DNA from: Odontocerum albicorne | Lineage: Eukaryota; Arthropoda; Insecta; Trichoptera; Odontoceridae | Reading direction: 5' to 3' | DNA: 64,000 bases | NCBI GenBank assembly: GCA_949825065.1 | Contig: OX463864.1 | Span: 11,397,787-11,461,786 of the forward strand | Shown: piece after piece, positions 41,138 to 50,965 of the stretch | Position numbering within the stretch: the first letter of the stretch is position 1 | How the letters are laid out: every line of letters begins with the position of its first letter | The notes under the pieces: model-generated | What the model was told of the DNA's origin: nothing | Databases searched by the model: none | What the model saw: the letters and a program-made list of their open reading frames with translations, nothing else | Made by a program: the position numbers and the translations under genes

Positions 41138-41342
41138 TACTTGATAAGACACCTGCCTTTCAGTCCGGGGTGACGGGTTTGATTCCCGTTGGAATACAGA
41201 TTTTAAAAAAATATTCCAACCAGGTTTTCTTTAGACCTCTTTAACACCTTTCTAGTATTTTGAAATAAATTACCAAATTTCGATAATACTCGTATTATAG
41301 ACATATTATAGTGTACGCAACGAAAGTTTAAAACATTACAAT
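41138..41342 (+). mobile_element. SINE-A copy
   Basis: TGATAAGACACCTGCCTTTC, B box GACGGGTTTGATTCCCGTTG, linker CAGGTTTTCTTTAGACC, and the tail GTGTACGCAACGAAAGTTTA followed by ACATTACAAT. The 5' end of the head is truncated. Confidence 0.8.
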
Positions 41343-41344
41343 AT

Positions 41345-42395
41345 TTTACAACATTCACGCTGTACAAATATTTTTTTTTCATCATTCTGCAACACGTAAC
41401 GTCGTAAAAAAATATTACAAAATTTGTTACATACTGCATTTTGATTTTCTACCAATACTAGTGCACTTTTTGCTTTGTTTGACTTGCATAAAAAATACGC
41501 CTGACCTGCCACAATGCTTTTTATATTCAAGGCAAAAAATGTAATGCACTTTTGCATGAACGAGACGGATTTATACGGCGGACAGTGTGTTAGATTAAGA
41601 TAGGTGTATTCAGGGTCGAGTCGTGCAAGTGAAATGGTGATACTTTTATACGGAGTTGAAAAGAGAGGGAACGACTGTGGTGGTTCAACTTTAGATATGA
41701 TCATTAAATTGCAATGATTTGCTGCAAAAATAATATAATTAATTAAAAATATGTTTTTTTTAAATCTTAATGTTGTGGTTATACGATGATAAAATTCAAG
41801 GATATTGTTTTTTTTTCCTGTTAATATTTTTTTTAATTTATTTTCAAGTGAATTTAATACCCATACTTCATTATAGAAAGATATAAAAAAATTGCATTAA
41901 TTTTTTTTTATATGAAACATTCATAAAATATTCAAAAATAAGTTTTTAACGTTTCAAACATTATACGAATAAATCTTGTTTCTTAAGTTGAAATTTTTCG
42001 TGAGTTTTGGGAAAAAAAATCAACTTTTGTTTTTTTTTTCAATATTTTTGTTGTACTACTAAATTTGAAGTATTTGAAAATCTTTCTTTAAAGCAAATTA
42101 AATATTTTTTACCAACAATGATTAACATTTACCTATTAGAAAAAAAATCTAGGGTCAACTTACTTTAAAAATACGAGTTCTTAGTTGGCACTAATTTGTG
42201 TATTGAACCATAACTACGATACATATTTTTTTATAGCGCATTTCCTTATAACCCTGTCTTCCTTTCTATTTTCCAGTCTTAAATGACATTTAAAAATAAT
42301 TTATTTGGCAGTTTTTCACTTTTTTTTAATGCTTTTAGTATATTTGACTTTTTGGAAACAACTTTATGGCTTTCCATCCAGCAATCACAAGAATC
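41345..42395. other. AT-rich unassigned sequence
   Basis: The minus-strand frames at 41203-41704 have no recognisable domain. 41700-42200 is extremely AT-rich with homopolymer runs. Confidence 0.35.
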
Positions 42396-42399
42396 TGCG

Positions 42400-42475
42400 T
42401 AACTCTTGTCTGGTAGGCTGGAAGATATTGCCAAATGACTATAAACTCGCTGTATACCTTACAAAAAAATACAAT
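42400..42475 (+). mobile_element. SINE-A core fragment
   Basis: CTTGTCTGGTAGGCTGGAAG, ATATTGCCAAATGACTATAA and CTCGCTGTATACC correspond to the SINE-A core and tail. Confidence 0.6.
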
Positions 42476-42479
42476 ATTA

Positions 42480-44235
42480 ATAATTTTCTTAACTTAAATT
42501 TCATTCAATTCCAATATATTTCCTTATAGATAAATTTTTTTTAACTGACTTTAATGTTATGTTGTAAAGATATTTTTAACAGATATCTAATATAGCCAGC
42601 AACTGACAACAAATGTATAAAACATTTTGACTGACAAGATCAATAAAATTATATTTTATTTTTTATTTTTACACGTAAGAATCTCTTTTAGCTAGAAAAA
42701 ATATCATTAATTAACCAGAAACAATGAACATTAGAAAAAAAACAAAATGTCTTCATTCCTTCTAAATTAAATTGCGCTTTTTCTATCAACCAATCAAGGC
42801 GCCATTATTTTTCTTCCTACTTTCGTATCGGTCGTCTCAAGATTGCCTTTTATATTATAAAACTATACCCGTCCCTTTTATAATTTATACTTGGACCGTA
42901 TCTGCATCTCTTTCCCCGTCTTGCCCCTCTAAACCCCCACCACCCACTTCACCGCCCACCGAACGAGCGCCAAACACAATTTTTTCCTTCGTTCCACATT
43001 TGAAAAAATCCCTTCGCGAATGGTGTACACGTCACTTATTTTTTATGCGCACGAGCGGGAAAAGTTCTCGTGTTTTTTTTTACTTCATGTCTTTCCCGCG
43101 CATTTTTAAACGGAGAACGTATTCATACGTTGAATCACGCATTTTAAATTTCGAACGTGGCCTTTAATTCATGTACAAAAAAAGTTATCCTTTAATGAAG
43201 ACATTTTAAAAAATAGAACGTGATCATGATTTTCCTTCACCGTGCGATTTTGAAAATAGAAGTAAACCATAGACTAATTATTTTCAAACAATATTTAAAA
43301 TAAAACGATTGTATATACCAAAACCTTATAATTCGAAGTGTTGTTTTAGTAAGAAGAACATTATTACTTTGAAAATAGATTTATTATTTATATTTGAAAG
43401 TTATTTACTTCAGTGACAAGGAAAATCACGTGTTGTGATTTCTTGAGCATGCGCAATGGAGGATATGGTTTGTGTTTTTTTTATTTTCTGTGATTTTTTA
43501 TTTCAATATAAATTCACAATCTTTAAATCAAATAAATATTTTAAAATTATTTAAAAAACCTTACCCTCAAATTAGCCATCATATTTAATCTTTTTAACTT
43601 TTAATGTTTAATTATGAAGGTTTTACGTTCATATGTATTTAAAATATATTTTGGGTAAAATTATCAAAAAGTGTTCGGGCATTGTTTTTGATGCTTTGTC
43701 GGGAATTGATGCTATTTTTTTCATACTTTTTGTTTGTGGTATACAGTATGAATACAATAATTTAAACGAGGTCATAGGTAAATGAACTTTTGACGTAGGA
43801 TAACAATCCTGTTTATCGCCTTTATCCTATCCAGATACATAACACGAATAAGTTATACTCTTAAAATTACCATTTAAAAACATCTTGAAAAACATGAACT
43901 GTAGATCACGTGTCTTCATAATGATTAATGTTGGTAATTATAATTTTCGTATATTAAAAAAAATTCTTACAAGCAAGGCGATAATTACAACTTTTCCATA
44001 TTTTCGCCTTTGTCCGTTTCTTTCTTACTACTTTGCCGAATATTGGAGAAGGTATTATTTATTTTTTTCTTTAAAATTTTTATTATTTTTTGTTTATGTA
44101 ACTTCGAACTAATTATGCATTAATTAAATATTTCACCTTTAATCAGTTTAGCAAAGCTTTAAATAATTTTAAAAAAATTGTTAAAAATCACATATTTTTC
44201 ATTTATTATATTATGTTAACTCAATATTTTGGTGT
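42480..44235. other. Unassigned, mostly unique-looking sequence
   Basis: 42770-43170 is the most GC- and CpG-rich stretch here, and its 131-codon plus-strand frame (residues such as PSKPPPPTSPPTERAP) has no recognisable domain. On the minus strand a TATAAAAGG-like box lies near 42875-42885. I see no repeat relatives for it. 43200-44235 is AT-rich and unassigned. Confidence 0.4.
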
Positions 44236-44239
44236 TGAC

Positions 44240-44700
44240 TTTAATGTATGTAAGTAAAACGTGGACGTGAAAAAATATTAAGAAGAGCAGTATAAATGGT
44301 GTAGAAATCCGTGCAATGAGAATAATACATGGTGACAATGCATGATAGAATATGGAATACAGTAATGGGGGATGACTGTGAACTTAATACTGATGTGTTA
44401 AGTAAGATGAAGAAGAAATTTTGAGATGGTTTGGGTATGTGAAACGAATGAATGAAAAAATACTATTAACAAAATAGATATAGTCTAAATGTGAGTGGAA
44501 GATGTGTGTGAGAGAATGAACAAGGAAAGTATGGTTGGACCAAGTGAATGATATTCCTAAAGGAAGATTCGTAAAAAGTCAGAGAATTTGTAGAAGTCGT
44601 GTAAAACTCTATAGATGTTGAAGAGACTAAAGATGTGTGTTGAGATAGGAATGTATGGTGCTTTGTTTTCTCTGCCTATACCGATAGAAAAAAAAAATGG
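44240..44700 (+). pseudogene. RTE-X retroelement 3' end, best collinear copy
   Basis: The frame fragments read IRAMRIIHGDNA (EMRALRRIYG-like), RIWNTVMGDDCELNTDVLSK, MKKK, MNEKILLTK, ESMVGPSE and, later, SIDVEETKDVC. The nucleotide landmarks are TGGAATACAGTAATGGGGGA, AAGTAAGATGAAGAAGAAAT, AGGAAAGTATGGTTGGACCA and TTGTTTTCTCTGCCTATACC. It gives the order of the family: arm motif, G-HV segment, RGRGRPR..W-like segment, MDVEEAK segment, end. No RT catalytic block. Confidence 0.75.
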
Positions 44701-44761
44701 CGTGATAGTCTATATGTATACAAGTATATGTATGTTAACTCTCTTATAATACTCGTAAATG

Positions 44762-44885
44762 AAATTTTAGCTTGATGTAATGTAATGGCACAAATCGTCC
44801 CACAGTGGGGGGATTGCTTACATAAATTTTAGCTTGATGTAATGTAATGGCACAAATCGTCCCACAGTGGGGGGATTGCTTACAT
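44762..44885 (+). repeat. 62-bp direct duplication
   Basis: AAATTTTAGCTTGATGTAAT, GTAATGGCACAAATCGTCCC and ACAGTGGGGGGATTGCTTAC occur twice, at 44762 and 44824, with no visible difference. A related sequence, GGTAGCACAAATCATCCTAG, is at 58267-58286. It looks like the 3' untranslated end of a non-LTR element, just after the RTE-X copy. Confidence 0.9.
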
Positions 44886-45029
44886 AAAAAATAAACAAAT
44901 TTACACGTAATTAACTAGCATCTATCATTTTACATCCGAGAACTTACATTCAATTTTTTTTTAATTAACAATATTTTAACATATAAAACTCATACATCAT
45001 CAAAAGCCAGCGTCTATCCTAAGTTGTTT

Positions 45030-45195
45030 GTCAAAGAATAGATATGACCGAAGTAATAGATATCGTCATACCCCTGAACACTATGCTGAAAAATGTCTGT
45101 ATCATTTGGACGGAGTACCACAGCGCGGGGTTCGAACGATCGACCTTCCACTCGGATGTCGAACGAATTATCAAGCGGCCATGCTCCTCTATATT
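45030..45195 (-). mobile_element. SINE-B copy
   Basis: ATATGACCGAAGTAATAGAT, GTACCACAGCGCGGGGTTCG and ACTCGGATGTCGAACG align with 2525-2700. On the minus strand GCATGGCCGCTTGATAATTC resembles an A box and CGTTCGAACCCCGCGC is the B box. Confidence 0.6.
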
Positions 45196-45257
45196 TTTTC
45201 TTTCACTCATTTCGGTTTTTGAAAGACATAACTTATTGCGCCATATCATGGGGTAAT

Positions 45258-45510
45258 TATCGATGTCCCTGTGTGAGTTCATTTCGATCCCACCTCCACC
45301 CACGCTGTTGTGGGGACACAATAAGTCCCCATCCAGCGCGATCTACACTGGAAGAACGAAATCTCCTTTTTTTATAAGCGCGACGTCACACAATGACGAA
45401 GAAGGGACTCCTTCTCCGGTGGCGACATACCTGAGTGTGAACAGAATGGTAGGGACGACGGACTTATGGCCTGACATCACGGGAAAAGGGAAATGATTCG
45501 TAGCGCATTT
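45258..45510 (+). repeat. Family F copy, complete
   Basis: CCCACCTCCACCCACGCTGT, ATAAGTCCCCATCCAGCGCG, AAGCGCGACGTCACACAATG, GGGACTCCTTCTCCGGTGGC and TGACATCACGGGAAAAGGGA. It gives the reference order for the family (about 250 bases). No frame of note and no terminal inverted repeat. Confidence 0.85.
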
Positions 45511-45775
45511 TTTTTTTGATCGAACTGAACAGTCCCTATGTAAATTATCCCTTTTCGGTACATTTTTTTGATCGAACTGAACAGTCCCTATGTAAATTAT
45601 CCCTTTTCGGTACATTTTTTGATCGAACTGAACAGTCCCTATGTAAATTATCCCTTTTCGGTACATTTTTTGATCGAACTGAACAGTCCCTATGTAAATT
45701 ATCCCTTTTCGGTACATTTTTTGATCGAACTGAACAGTCCCTATGTAAATTATCCCTTTTCGGTACATTTTGGCG
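45511..45775 (+). repeat. 51-52-bp tandem array, five units
   Basis: Units start at GATCGAACTGAACAGTCCCT (45518, 45570, 45621, 45672, 45723) and end in CCCTTTTCGGTACATTTTTT. Length differences come from the T run. It begins exactly where the family F copy ends. The 141-codon minus-strand and 92-codon plus-strand frames across it are artefacts of the repeat. Confidence 0.96.
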
Positions 45776-45799
45776 ACAATTTATAAAATATTAGAACAC

Positions 45800-46012
45800 T
45801 TTTTTTAATAATAAGTTTCTCCTCCTACCCAACTGTACTTTTTTTATAATTCTTAATTAACTTTATTTTACGTAACCTCGTAATCATCCTGAATAATCAC
45901 TTTTCTTATTTTATCACATAGTATTATATTATTTCCTATGCACGCATTCCCATCAAATGTATTTAGCTCCTCTCAACCATTTTTCACTTTTTATTCATCA
46001 TTTTGAAAGACG
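45800..46012 (-). pseudogene. RTE-X retroelement 3' fragment
   Basis: The antisense order CCTCGTAATCATCCTGAATA, TATTATATTATTTCCTATGC, ACGCATTCCCATCAAATGTA and TTTAGCTCCTCTCAACC follows RTE-X. Diverged. Confidence 0.5.
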
Positions 46013-46035
46013 TTAACATATCTTGTTTCGAGTAT

Positions 46036-46205
46036 TGTTTTACACTTTTGTTGTATTCCGTACAACGTGGCGAGTTCCTTGTCATGTGGCATTTTTTTTC
46101 AACCAACCATGGATATATAACTGGGAACGAAAGAAAAAAACAGAGATCGAACTGACAACTTTCAGGATGGATGATAGACGTGTTATCAACTACGCCACGT
46201 GAGTT
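46036..46205 (-). mobile_element. SINE-A copy
   Basis: In antisense: ACACTTTTGTTGTATTCCGT (tail), CAACGTGGCGAGTTCCTTGT, TTTCAACCAACCATGGATA (core), GAGATCGAACTGACAACTTT (B box) and GACGTGTTATCAACTACGCC (A box). Confidence 0.82.
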
Positions 46206-46235
46206 ATCTTTTAGTCCTATATTGGAATGTATGTA

Positions 46236-46438
46236 CAGTACCCGGCGGTAAATAGTACACACCGGGCTTAAGAAAGAGATTAACTTCGACTTTGTAGAGC
46301 GTCGTCTCTGTCATTGTAGATACCGGACTGTTAGCGCATCGTGCGACAGAGACGACGCTCTACAAAGCTGAAGTTAGCCGATTATGGCCGACAGTCTCTT
46401 TCTTAAGCCCGATGTATATTACTTACCGCTGGGTACTG
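46236..46438. mobile_element. Palindromic TA-flanked miniature element, copy 3
   Basis: CAGTACCCGGCGGTAA after TA (46234-46235) and TTACCGCTGGGTACTG before TA (46439-46440). This copy defines the clean ends of the family. The left arm has lost a segment (ACTGTCGGCCATAATCGGC) that the right arm keeps. Confidence 0.92.
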
Positions 46439-46444
46439 TATTTT

Positions 46445-46790
46445 AATGCAATATTGACTTTATTATCTATTGTAACTCGCCATTCATGAGAACGCACTAC
46501 CAACATAGAAAAATATATTCATCGCTATAATATTTAATTATTCACCCAAATATCGTATAAAATTTTTAATTAAGTTCAATATACTCGTACCAACAAATAA
46601 TTTTTTTCTTCTTTAAAATGGGAAAATTTTCTCTGAAATTAAATCTTCTTTGAAATTCCAAGAAATTCGCTTTAAAAGTGATTTCAATATGAAAAAGGTT
46701 TTCCTCTTCCTAGAATTTTGCAACGATTAATACATTTCAAAATAGGTATCGATTTTATCTAGGGTTGTCAATTTTTATAGACTTAACATT
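46445..46790. other. AT-rich unassigned sequence
   Basis: No recognised family or frame. Confidence 0.35.
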
Positions 46791-46798
46791 TTGGTTTG

Positions 46799-47245
46799 GA
46801 TGTTGTACAAAATTCTTCTTTCTAGGATTAGAGGTTGTACAAAATGCTTCATTCTAGGATTGGAGGTTGCACAAAATGCTTCTTTCTAGGATTGGAGGTT
46901 GTACAAAATGCTTCTTTCTAGGATTGGAGGCTGTATAAAATGCTTCTTTCTAGGATTGGAGTTGTACAAAATGCTTCTTTCTAGGATTAAAGGTTGTACA
47001 AAATGCTTCTTTCTAGGATTGGAGGTTGTATAAAATGCTTCTTTCTAAGATTGGAGGTTGTACAAAATGCTTCTTTCTAGGATTGGAGGTTGTACAAATT
47101 GCTTCTTTCTAGGATTGGAGGTTGTACAAAATGCTTCTTTCTAGGATTAGAGGTTGTACAAAATGCTTCTTTCTATGATTGGAGGTTGTACAAAATGCTT
47201 CTTTCTAGGATTGGAGGTTGTGCAAAATGCTTCTTTCTAGGATTG
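46799..47245 (+). repeat. 32-bp tandem array (about 14 units)
   Basis: The unit is TTGTACAAAATGCTTCTTTC followed by TAGGATTGGAGG. Units differ at a few positions (GGATTAGAGG, GCTGTATAAA, CTATGATT), and one lacks a base. Free of longer frames. Confidence 0.96.
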
Positions 47246-47249
47246 ATTT

Positions 47250-47555
47250 AAATAAATAAGTTATCATCTTGTTTATAAATCTAACAATTCTCATTGAAGA
47301 ATTATGCTTTGAAAAAAGCATGTTCTCAAACGTCAGAAAGGTGGGAATAGATATAAAACGCTGTTGCAAAAGGAAAACAATGTCAATTAAACACTAAAAC
47401 ACATATACTAAAAGGAAACAACATCAAGAACTGCCGAAAAGATGATTTACAAAAGCGTATAAGTGGCAAAATTGATGGAATGAAATTAAACATGAACATA
47501 AAACGTGAATTAATGGATCTATTGGAAATACGTGAACTGAAGAAGATGATCATAA
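47250..47555. other. Unassigned sequence
   Basis: No recognised family or frame. Confidence 0.35.
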
Positions 47556-47559
47556 TCAT

Positions 47560-47840
47560 CATGTCATGTAACTCATGACAGCATTGTGACTCTCATGATA
47601 GCCTCCGATGGCACTTGTTAAGAGTAGTCCTCCCACTTGGTCAGTTGAACGCATTCTTCTTCTTGTGTGTCGTCCTTCTACTCCTCCGTAACCACAAATC
47701 TTTCCAAAATGTTTCCTTAGCCACGAGCAATGTGCCCAAAGAATTGGAAGACTTATCGAAGGCATATTGTCGACAATCTGTCACTGATTCTCAGTTCTTC
47801 GAGAAAGGAGGCGTTAATTTACTTGACTCTCCATGAAACT
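47560..47840 (-). pseudogene. Possible non-LTR retroelement C-terminal fragment
   Basis: The minus strand reads KHFGKICGYGGVEGRHTRRR followed by MRSTDQVGG. This loosely resembles the (I)LGKVEGRR.RGR.R.RW.D end of RTE/L2-like proteins, with frameshifts on both sides. The assignment is weak. Confidence 0.4.
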
Positions 47841-47844
47841 CTTC

Positions 47845-48300
47845 ACATCAATCCTCGAAGTTGATAATAAATATATAAGAACAACTTAAAAAGCGCAGTA
47901 TAGAGAAAACATTATTCTCAAGGGCATTCTAACTTGAGACGCATTTCGTGAGACATCAAAAATTGTTATGGCTTTTGTCATTTTGGTTTTTTGAAGTGAC
48001 TTCTCATTTATTGAGTTGTCGTCGATGTTAGCACTGCTTTTCCAAAACGCATAAATCTTAGAAAAACATTTATGTATTTACTTCGAAATTATAAAACTTA
48101 TTTATACTTGGTGAACAATAGTAGACATAATAACATTTTTTTTAAACCTTCCATGTTGGGCGGTAGACCTCAAAATTCTTCGAAGTCCATGTGTATGGTT
48201 CCAATTCATGTTATTTCCTGAATGTTAATCACATTTAAGTAAGTTTGACCAAAAGTACTTTTGTATTAAGACATATCTTCCAAACCTGATATTAAAATAA
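47845..48300. other. Unassigned sequence
   Basis: No recognised family or frame. Confidence 0.35.
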
Positions 48301-48310
48301 CAAAGCTTTA

Positions 48311-48760
48311 GGCCTCGGCCACACAGGTAGAAGCCTCGATTGGTGCTTAGAGCTACGCTGCGAGCTACGCTGCGAGCTAGGCGACATATCCTAGCGAGCC
48401 AACGCATGATTAGTCACCTAGTGAGTCTCCTAGCGAACAGACGTGTTGGTTAATTTTATTGTGCCACCAAGGGATTTTACAAGATGGCGGAAGTTTTAAT
48501 AACAGCTGTGTATAAAAGGGAGCTTTTGTGGAACCCATCGAGCAAATTATACAAAAATGTACCTGTAATAAAATCATTACGGAATGAAGTTGCACAGGAA
48601 ATAAATAAATATGGTAAGTTGTAATGAAATTGGTTAGTTTTGAGAGTGGCATCGTTTGTTCACTCAACCGCTCCCAAATGTCAAATGAATTTGTGCGAAG
48701 CACTTTGGTGTGGTCAAGCATGAAGTCACCTAGTATATTAGTCACGTAGCACTTGTGGCC
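48311..48760 (+). mobile_element. Non-autonomous PIF/Harbinger element carrying a MADF exon
   Basis: It starts GGCCTCGGCCACACAGGTAG after TTA (48308-48310) and ends CGTAGCACTTGTGGCC before TTA (48761-48763). A 3-base T-W-A duplication and GGCC..CACA-type ends are typical of PIF/Harbinger. Subterminal direct repeats (AGCTACGCTGCG twice, at about 48351-48374) and TAGTCACCTAG near both ends support this. At 450 bases it lacks the DDE transposase but keeps part of the companion MADF gene. Confidence 0.85.
48484..48613 (+). pseudogene. First exon of a MADF-domain protein, rest deleted
   Basis: From ATG 48484 the frame reads MAEVLITAVYKRELLWNPSS, then KLYKNVPVIKSLRNEVAQEI and NKYG. It is interrupted after the first base of codon 44 by GTAAGT (48614-48619), a strong 5' splice donor. 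MADF domains (Myb-like, DNA-binding) begin with a pattern like LI..V..RP.LWN..S..YKN...R...W..IA; here the W-N, YKN and the spacing fit. PIF/Harbinger elements encode such a Myb/MADF protein, which works with the transposase to find the element ends. No acceptor or second exon is present before the element ends, so the gene is truncated. The exon shows no stop or frameshift, so the truncation is probably young. Confidence 0.78.
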
Positions 48761-48794
48761 TTAACCTTAGTGATCTATGAAAACTTAATTTATC

Positions 48795-48865
48795 TACGCC
48801 TAATTGATAATTTGGCTGCCTTCTAATCCGGTGATTGCGGGTTTCCCTTCCGTTAATACAATTTT
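48795..48865 (+). mobile_element. SINE-A head fragment
   Basis: CTACGCCTAATTGATAATTT (A-box region) and GGTGATTGCGGGTTTCCCTT (B-box region). No core follows. Confidence 0.5.
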
Positions 48866-48869
48866 TTTA

Positions 48870-49070
48870 TAATAGATCAAATTCAAACGAAAAATTACAC
48901 CAAGTGCTTACCTTTTGAGGTCTCGTGAAATGAATCTCGAGTTGGAGCTTCCTTGAGAAGAATTTGCACTCTAAACGGCGCTGCAGAAATGGTCCTTTTA
49001 TTTTTATTTATGATATTAACTTATACTATAAAGATTTTCAGGCTATATTTTTTTAGAATAAAAATTAAAC
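48870..49070. other. Unassigned sequence
   Basis: CTCTAAACGGCGCTGCAGAA (48970-48989) is a trace of the family E-linked sequence seen at 32.83 kb. Confidence 0.4.
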
Positions 49071-49074
49071 TAAG

Positions 49075-49500
49075 ATGCGGTATAAAAATGATTAACGTTA
49101 GATTAATACTGTCTGTGGAGATGCGTGCACTAAAAAAATGTAGTGTCGATGCATAAACGACATCATAAATAAATGCATTGATATAATGGATGTTTAAAGT
49201 AAGGTGAAGAAAGGAGATTTAAGATAGTTTGAGAATGTAGAAAGAATGAATGACGAAAAAATGACTAAGCGAATATACAAGTAACAAGTGCAAGGTGTAA
49301 GTGTAAGAGGTAAATTGGGAAAATCATGACTGAATCAATTGGACAAAATTTAAAAAAAAGTTAAAGTTAGAGGTGTGAAGAATAAAAAATTGTTTATAAA
49401 GAGATAGGTGTATAATTGTGGAGGAGACGAAAGTTGTATACTGGGATAGAAAAGTTAAGAAATCTGTTCTGTCTACCAATCCCGCAAGGAGCATGGCGTT
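49075..49500 (+). pseudogene. RTE-X retroelement 3' fragment
   Basis: ACTGTCTGTGGAGATGCGTG (EMRALKK-like), GTAAGGTGAAGAAAGGAGAT, GAATGAATGACGAAAAAATG, AGTGCAAGGTGTAAGTGTAA and AAATCTGTTCTGTCTACCAA in family order. Diverged. Confidence 0.65.
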
Positions 49501-49504
49501 ATGT

Positions 49505-49785
49505 ATGGATATTTGAACATTTTTTCAACGAAATGCCAAAAATTATTTAAAAAACTGAAAGCAACTGAACTCTTCCTTGTGAATTATTCGAATTCACAGT
49601 TCGATCTCAATATTTATTTCGAACCACGATTCGTATTCAGAGTTGGACCTCATATGGTATAAACTTTTAAGTGAACTAATGAAACCTCATAACTTTCTTA
49701 TTACGAAAGCGAAAACAAATAGTGACTTATTTAACTTTTTTTTTCTTTTTCTTTATATATTTTATTTTATTTGTTTAACACTGTA
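49505..49785. other. Unassigned sequence
   Basis: A pair ATTCGAATTCACAGTTCGAT / GATTCGTATTCAGAGTTGGA (49588 and 49628) is a small diverged direct repeat. Nothing else. Confidence 0.35.
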
Positions 49786-49789
49786 TCGT

Positions 49790-49840
49790 AAAGGGTATAG
49801 CGGGTTTATTGCCAAGTAGATATATTTCCAACGAACATAA
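49790..49840 (-). mobile_element. SINE-A core fragment
   Basis: AGGGTATAGCGGGTTTATTG, CCAAGTAGATATATTTCCAA and CGAAC match the antisense core. It ends just before the Tc1/mariner-type element. Confidence 0.55.
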
Positions 49841-49852
49841 TATATAATAATA

Positions 49853-50381
49853 AAGGGTCTTTCAAATTGAGCGTTTTTTTTTTAAATTCTTGGATACATC
49901 ACAGATGGCATCGCAAACTTGCCTGGGTCTTGTGACATGTATAACGTTTATAAAAATGGAGTCGTATACAATACAACAACGCGTTCAAATTGTTAAATTA
50001 TTTTATATATTATAATCTCTGAAAAAGGTGATGTTAATTGGCCACCAAGATCATGGGATTTGACATCGTTGAACTATTTTTTCTGGAGTTACGTGAATAA
50101 CTAGGTATATAAGAATGACCCCCAATCAATTCCTGAAGGACGAAATTATTCGCGTTATTGGTGAGTTAGAACCGTAATTATGGAAAAATGTCGTCGAAAA
50201 TTTTGACAAAAGAGTTGACATCTGTGGAGCTGTAAGAGGTGGCAATTTGGCGGATATTGTTTTTTTGTGTTTAAATGTCATACATTATACTTCAATGACA
50301 AATAAAAAGTTTTTTGAAATCAAAGCAAATTGTGTGTTTTATTCAATGAAGAAAAACAACCGCTCAATTCGAAAGACCCTT
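49853..50381 (+). mobile_element. Deleted Tc1/mariner-type element, copy 2
   Basis: The ends AAGGGTCTTTCAAATTGAG (49853) and CTCAATTCGAAAGACCCTT (50363-50381) are inverted repeats next to TA at 49851-49852 and 50382-50383. It is 529 bases. The internal order matches 14045-14605, including the join between the N-terminal and C-terminal transposase pieces. Confidence 0.9.
49956..50270 (+). pseudogene. DDE transposase remnant
   Basis: MESYTIQQRVQIVKLFY (from ATG 49956) is the N-terminal helix-turn-helix start of a mariner relative. It is followed, after a deletion and some AT-rich bases, by DVNWPPRSWDLTSLNYFFWS plus YVNN and a stop, then frameshifted pieces of EIIRVIGELEP and ENFDKRVDIC. The catalytic core is gone. 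A helix-turn-helix peptide alone cannot transpose. Confidence 0.8.
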
Positions 50382-50384
50382 TAT

Positions 50385-50595
50385 TTACATATAAAAAAAT
50401 AATAATCCGTTTACACAGTTGTTTGAGGTATTAAGGATTTTACAAAATGTTCATTCAAACATAAAATATAAATAACTACAAATATTTTTCTTCTCGTTTT
50501 AAGACTTTAAAAATGTCAAACTTAAAAATTATGTCACTTCAAATATGGTTTTCACTATGTTTTTCCTGTTAAATAATTAATACCCGACAGTAATC
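50385..50595. other. Unassigned sequence
   Basis: AT-rich; no recognised repeat. Confidence 0.35.
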
Positions 50596-50599
50596 TTCT

Positions 50600-50760
50600 A
50601 ATATATTTTTCCAACACTTGATCCCACCATACTTTCTTTGGTATTCCTCAACCACGACATCCACTCAATTTGCTTTATATATTTGTTTTGTGAGTCTTTG
50701 TTTCACATGCCCACACCATCTTAGAGTACTTTTCTTCATCTTACATACATCAGCTTAAAT
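50600..50760 (-). pseudogene. RTE-X retroelement 3' fragment
   Basis: CACTTGATCCCACCATACTT, TCTTTGGTATTCCTCAACCA, TTCACATGCCCACACCATCT and TACTTTTCTTCATCTTACAT are the antisense of the RTE-X segment that seeds the 48-bp array at 31 kb. A single, non-amplified version. Confidence 0.7.
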
Positions 50761-50764
50761 TCAC

Positions 50765-50910
50765 ATTAAAGGGTGTGAGCTGAAAAACATCTGATGTCCT
50801 CACGGCCGAGCTCGCCCTCTATTGGTGAGGGTGTGTCTCAACTGGAGGGATGTTATTAGATGAGTCCAAACCTTTTGATAGCTTCACTCTTAAATGTTTT
50901 TCATTTCCAT
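50765..50910 (+). repeat. Family G copy
   Basis: GTGTGAGCTGAAAAACATCT, GATGTCCTCACGGCCGAGCT, CGCCCTCTATTGGTGAGGGT and CCTTTTGATAGCTTCACTCT. Same order as 53488-53625. Confidence 0.8.
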
Positions 50911-50965
50911 TATCTTGAAATATATGTACAATTTCAGGATATATTTATATACGAGTATGTGCATA

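Noticed and set aside
41336..41704. 122-codon minus-strand frame
   Set aside because: No domain recognised and it overlaps the end of a SINE-A copy.
42772..43167. 131-codon plus-strand frame as a gene
   Set aside because: Composition is low-complexity and pyrimidine-driven, with no domain; kept only as a possible regulatory island.
45511..45775. CRISPR array
   Set aside because: Units are contiguous tandem repeats without unique spacers, in a eukaryotic repeat context.
45343..45794. 141-codon minus-strand and 92-codon plus-strand repeat proteins
   Set aside because: Both come from the 51-52-bp array and a family F copy; no domain, and frames are open on both strands.
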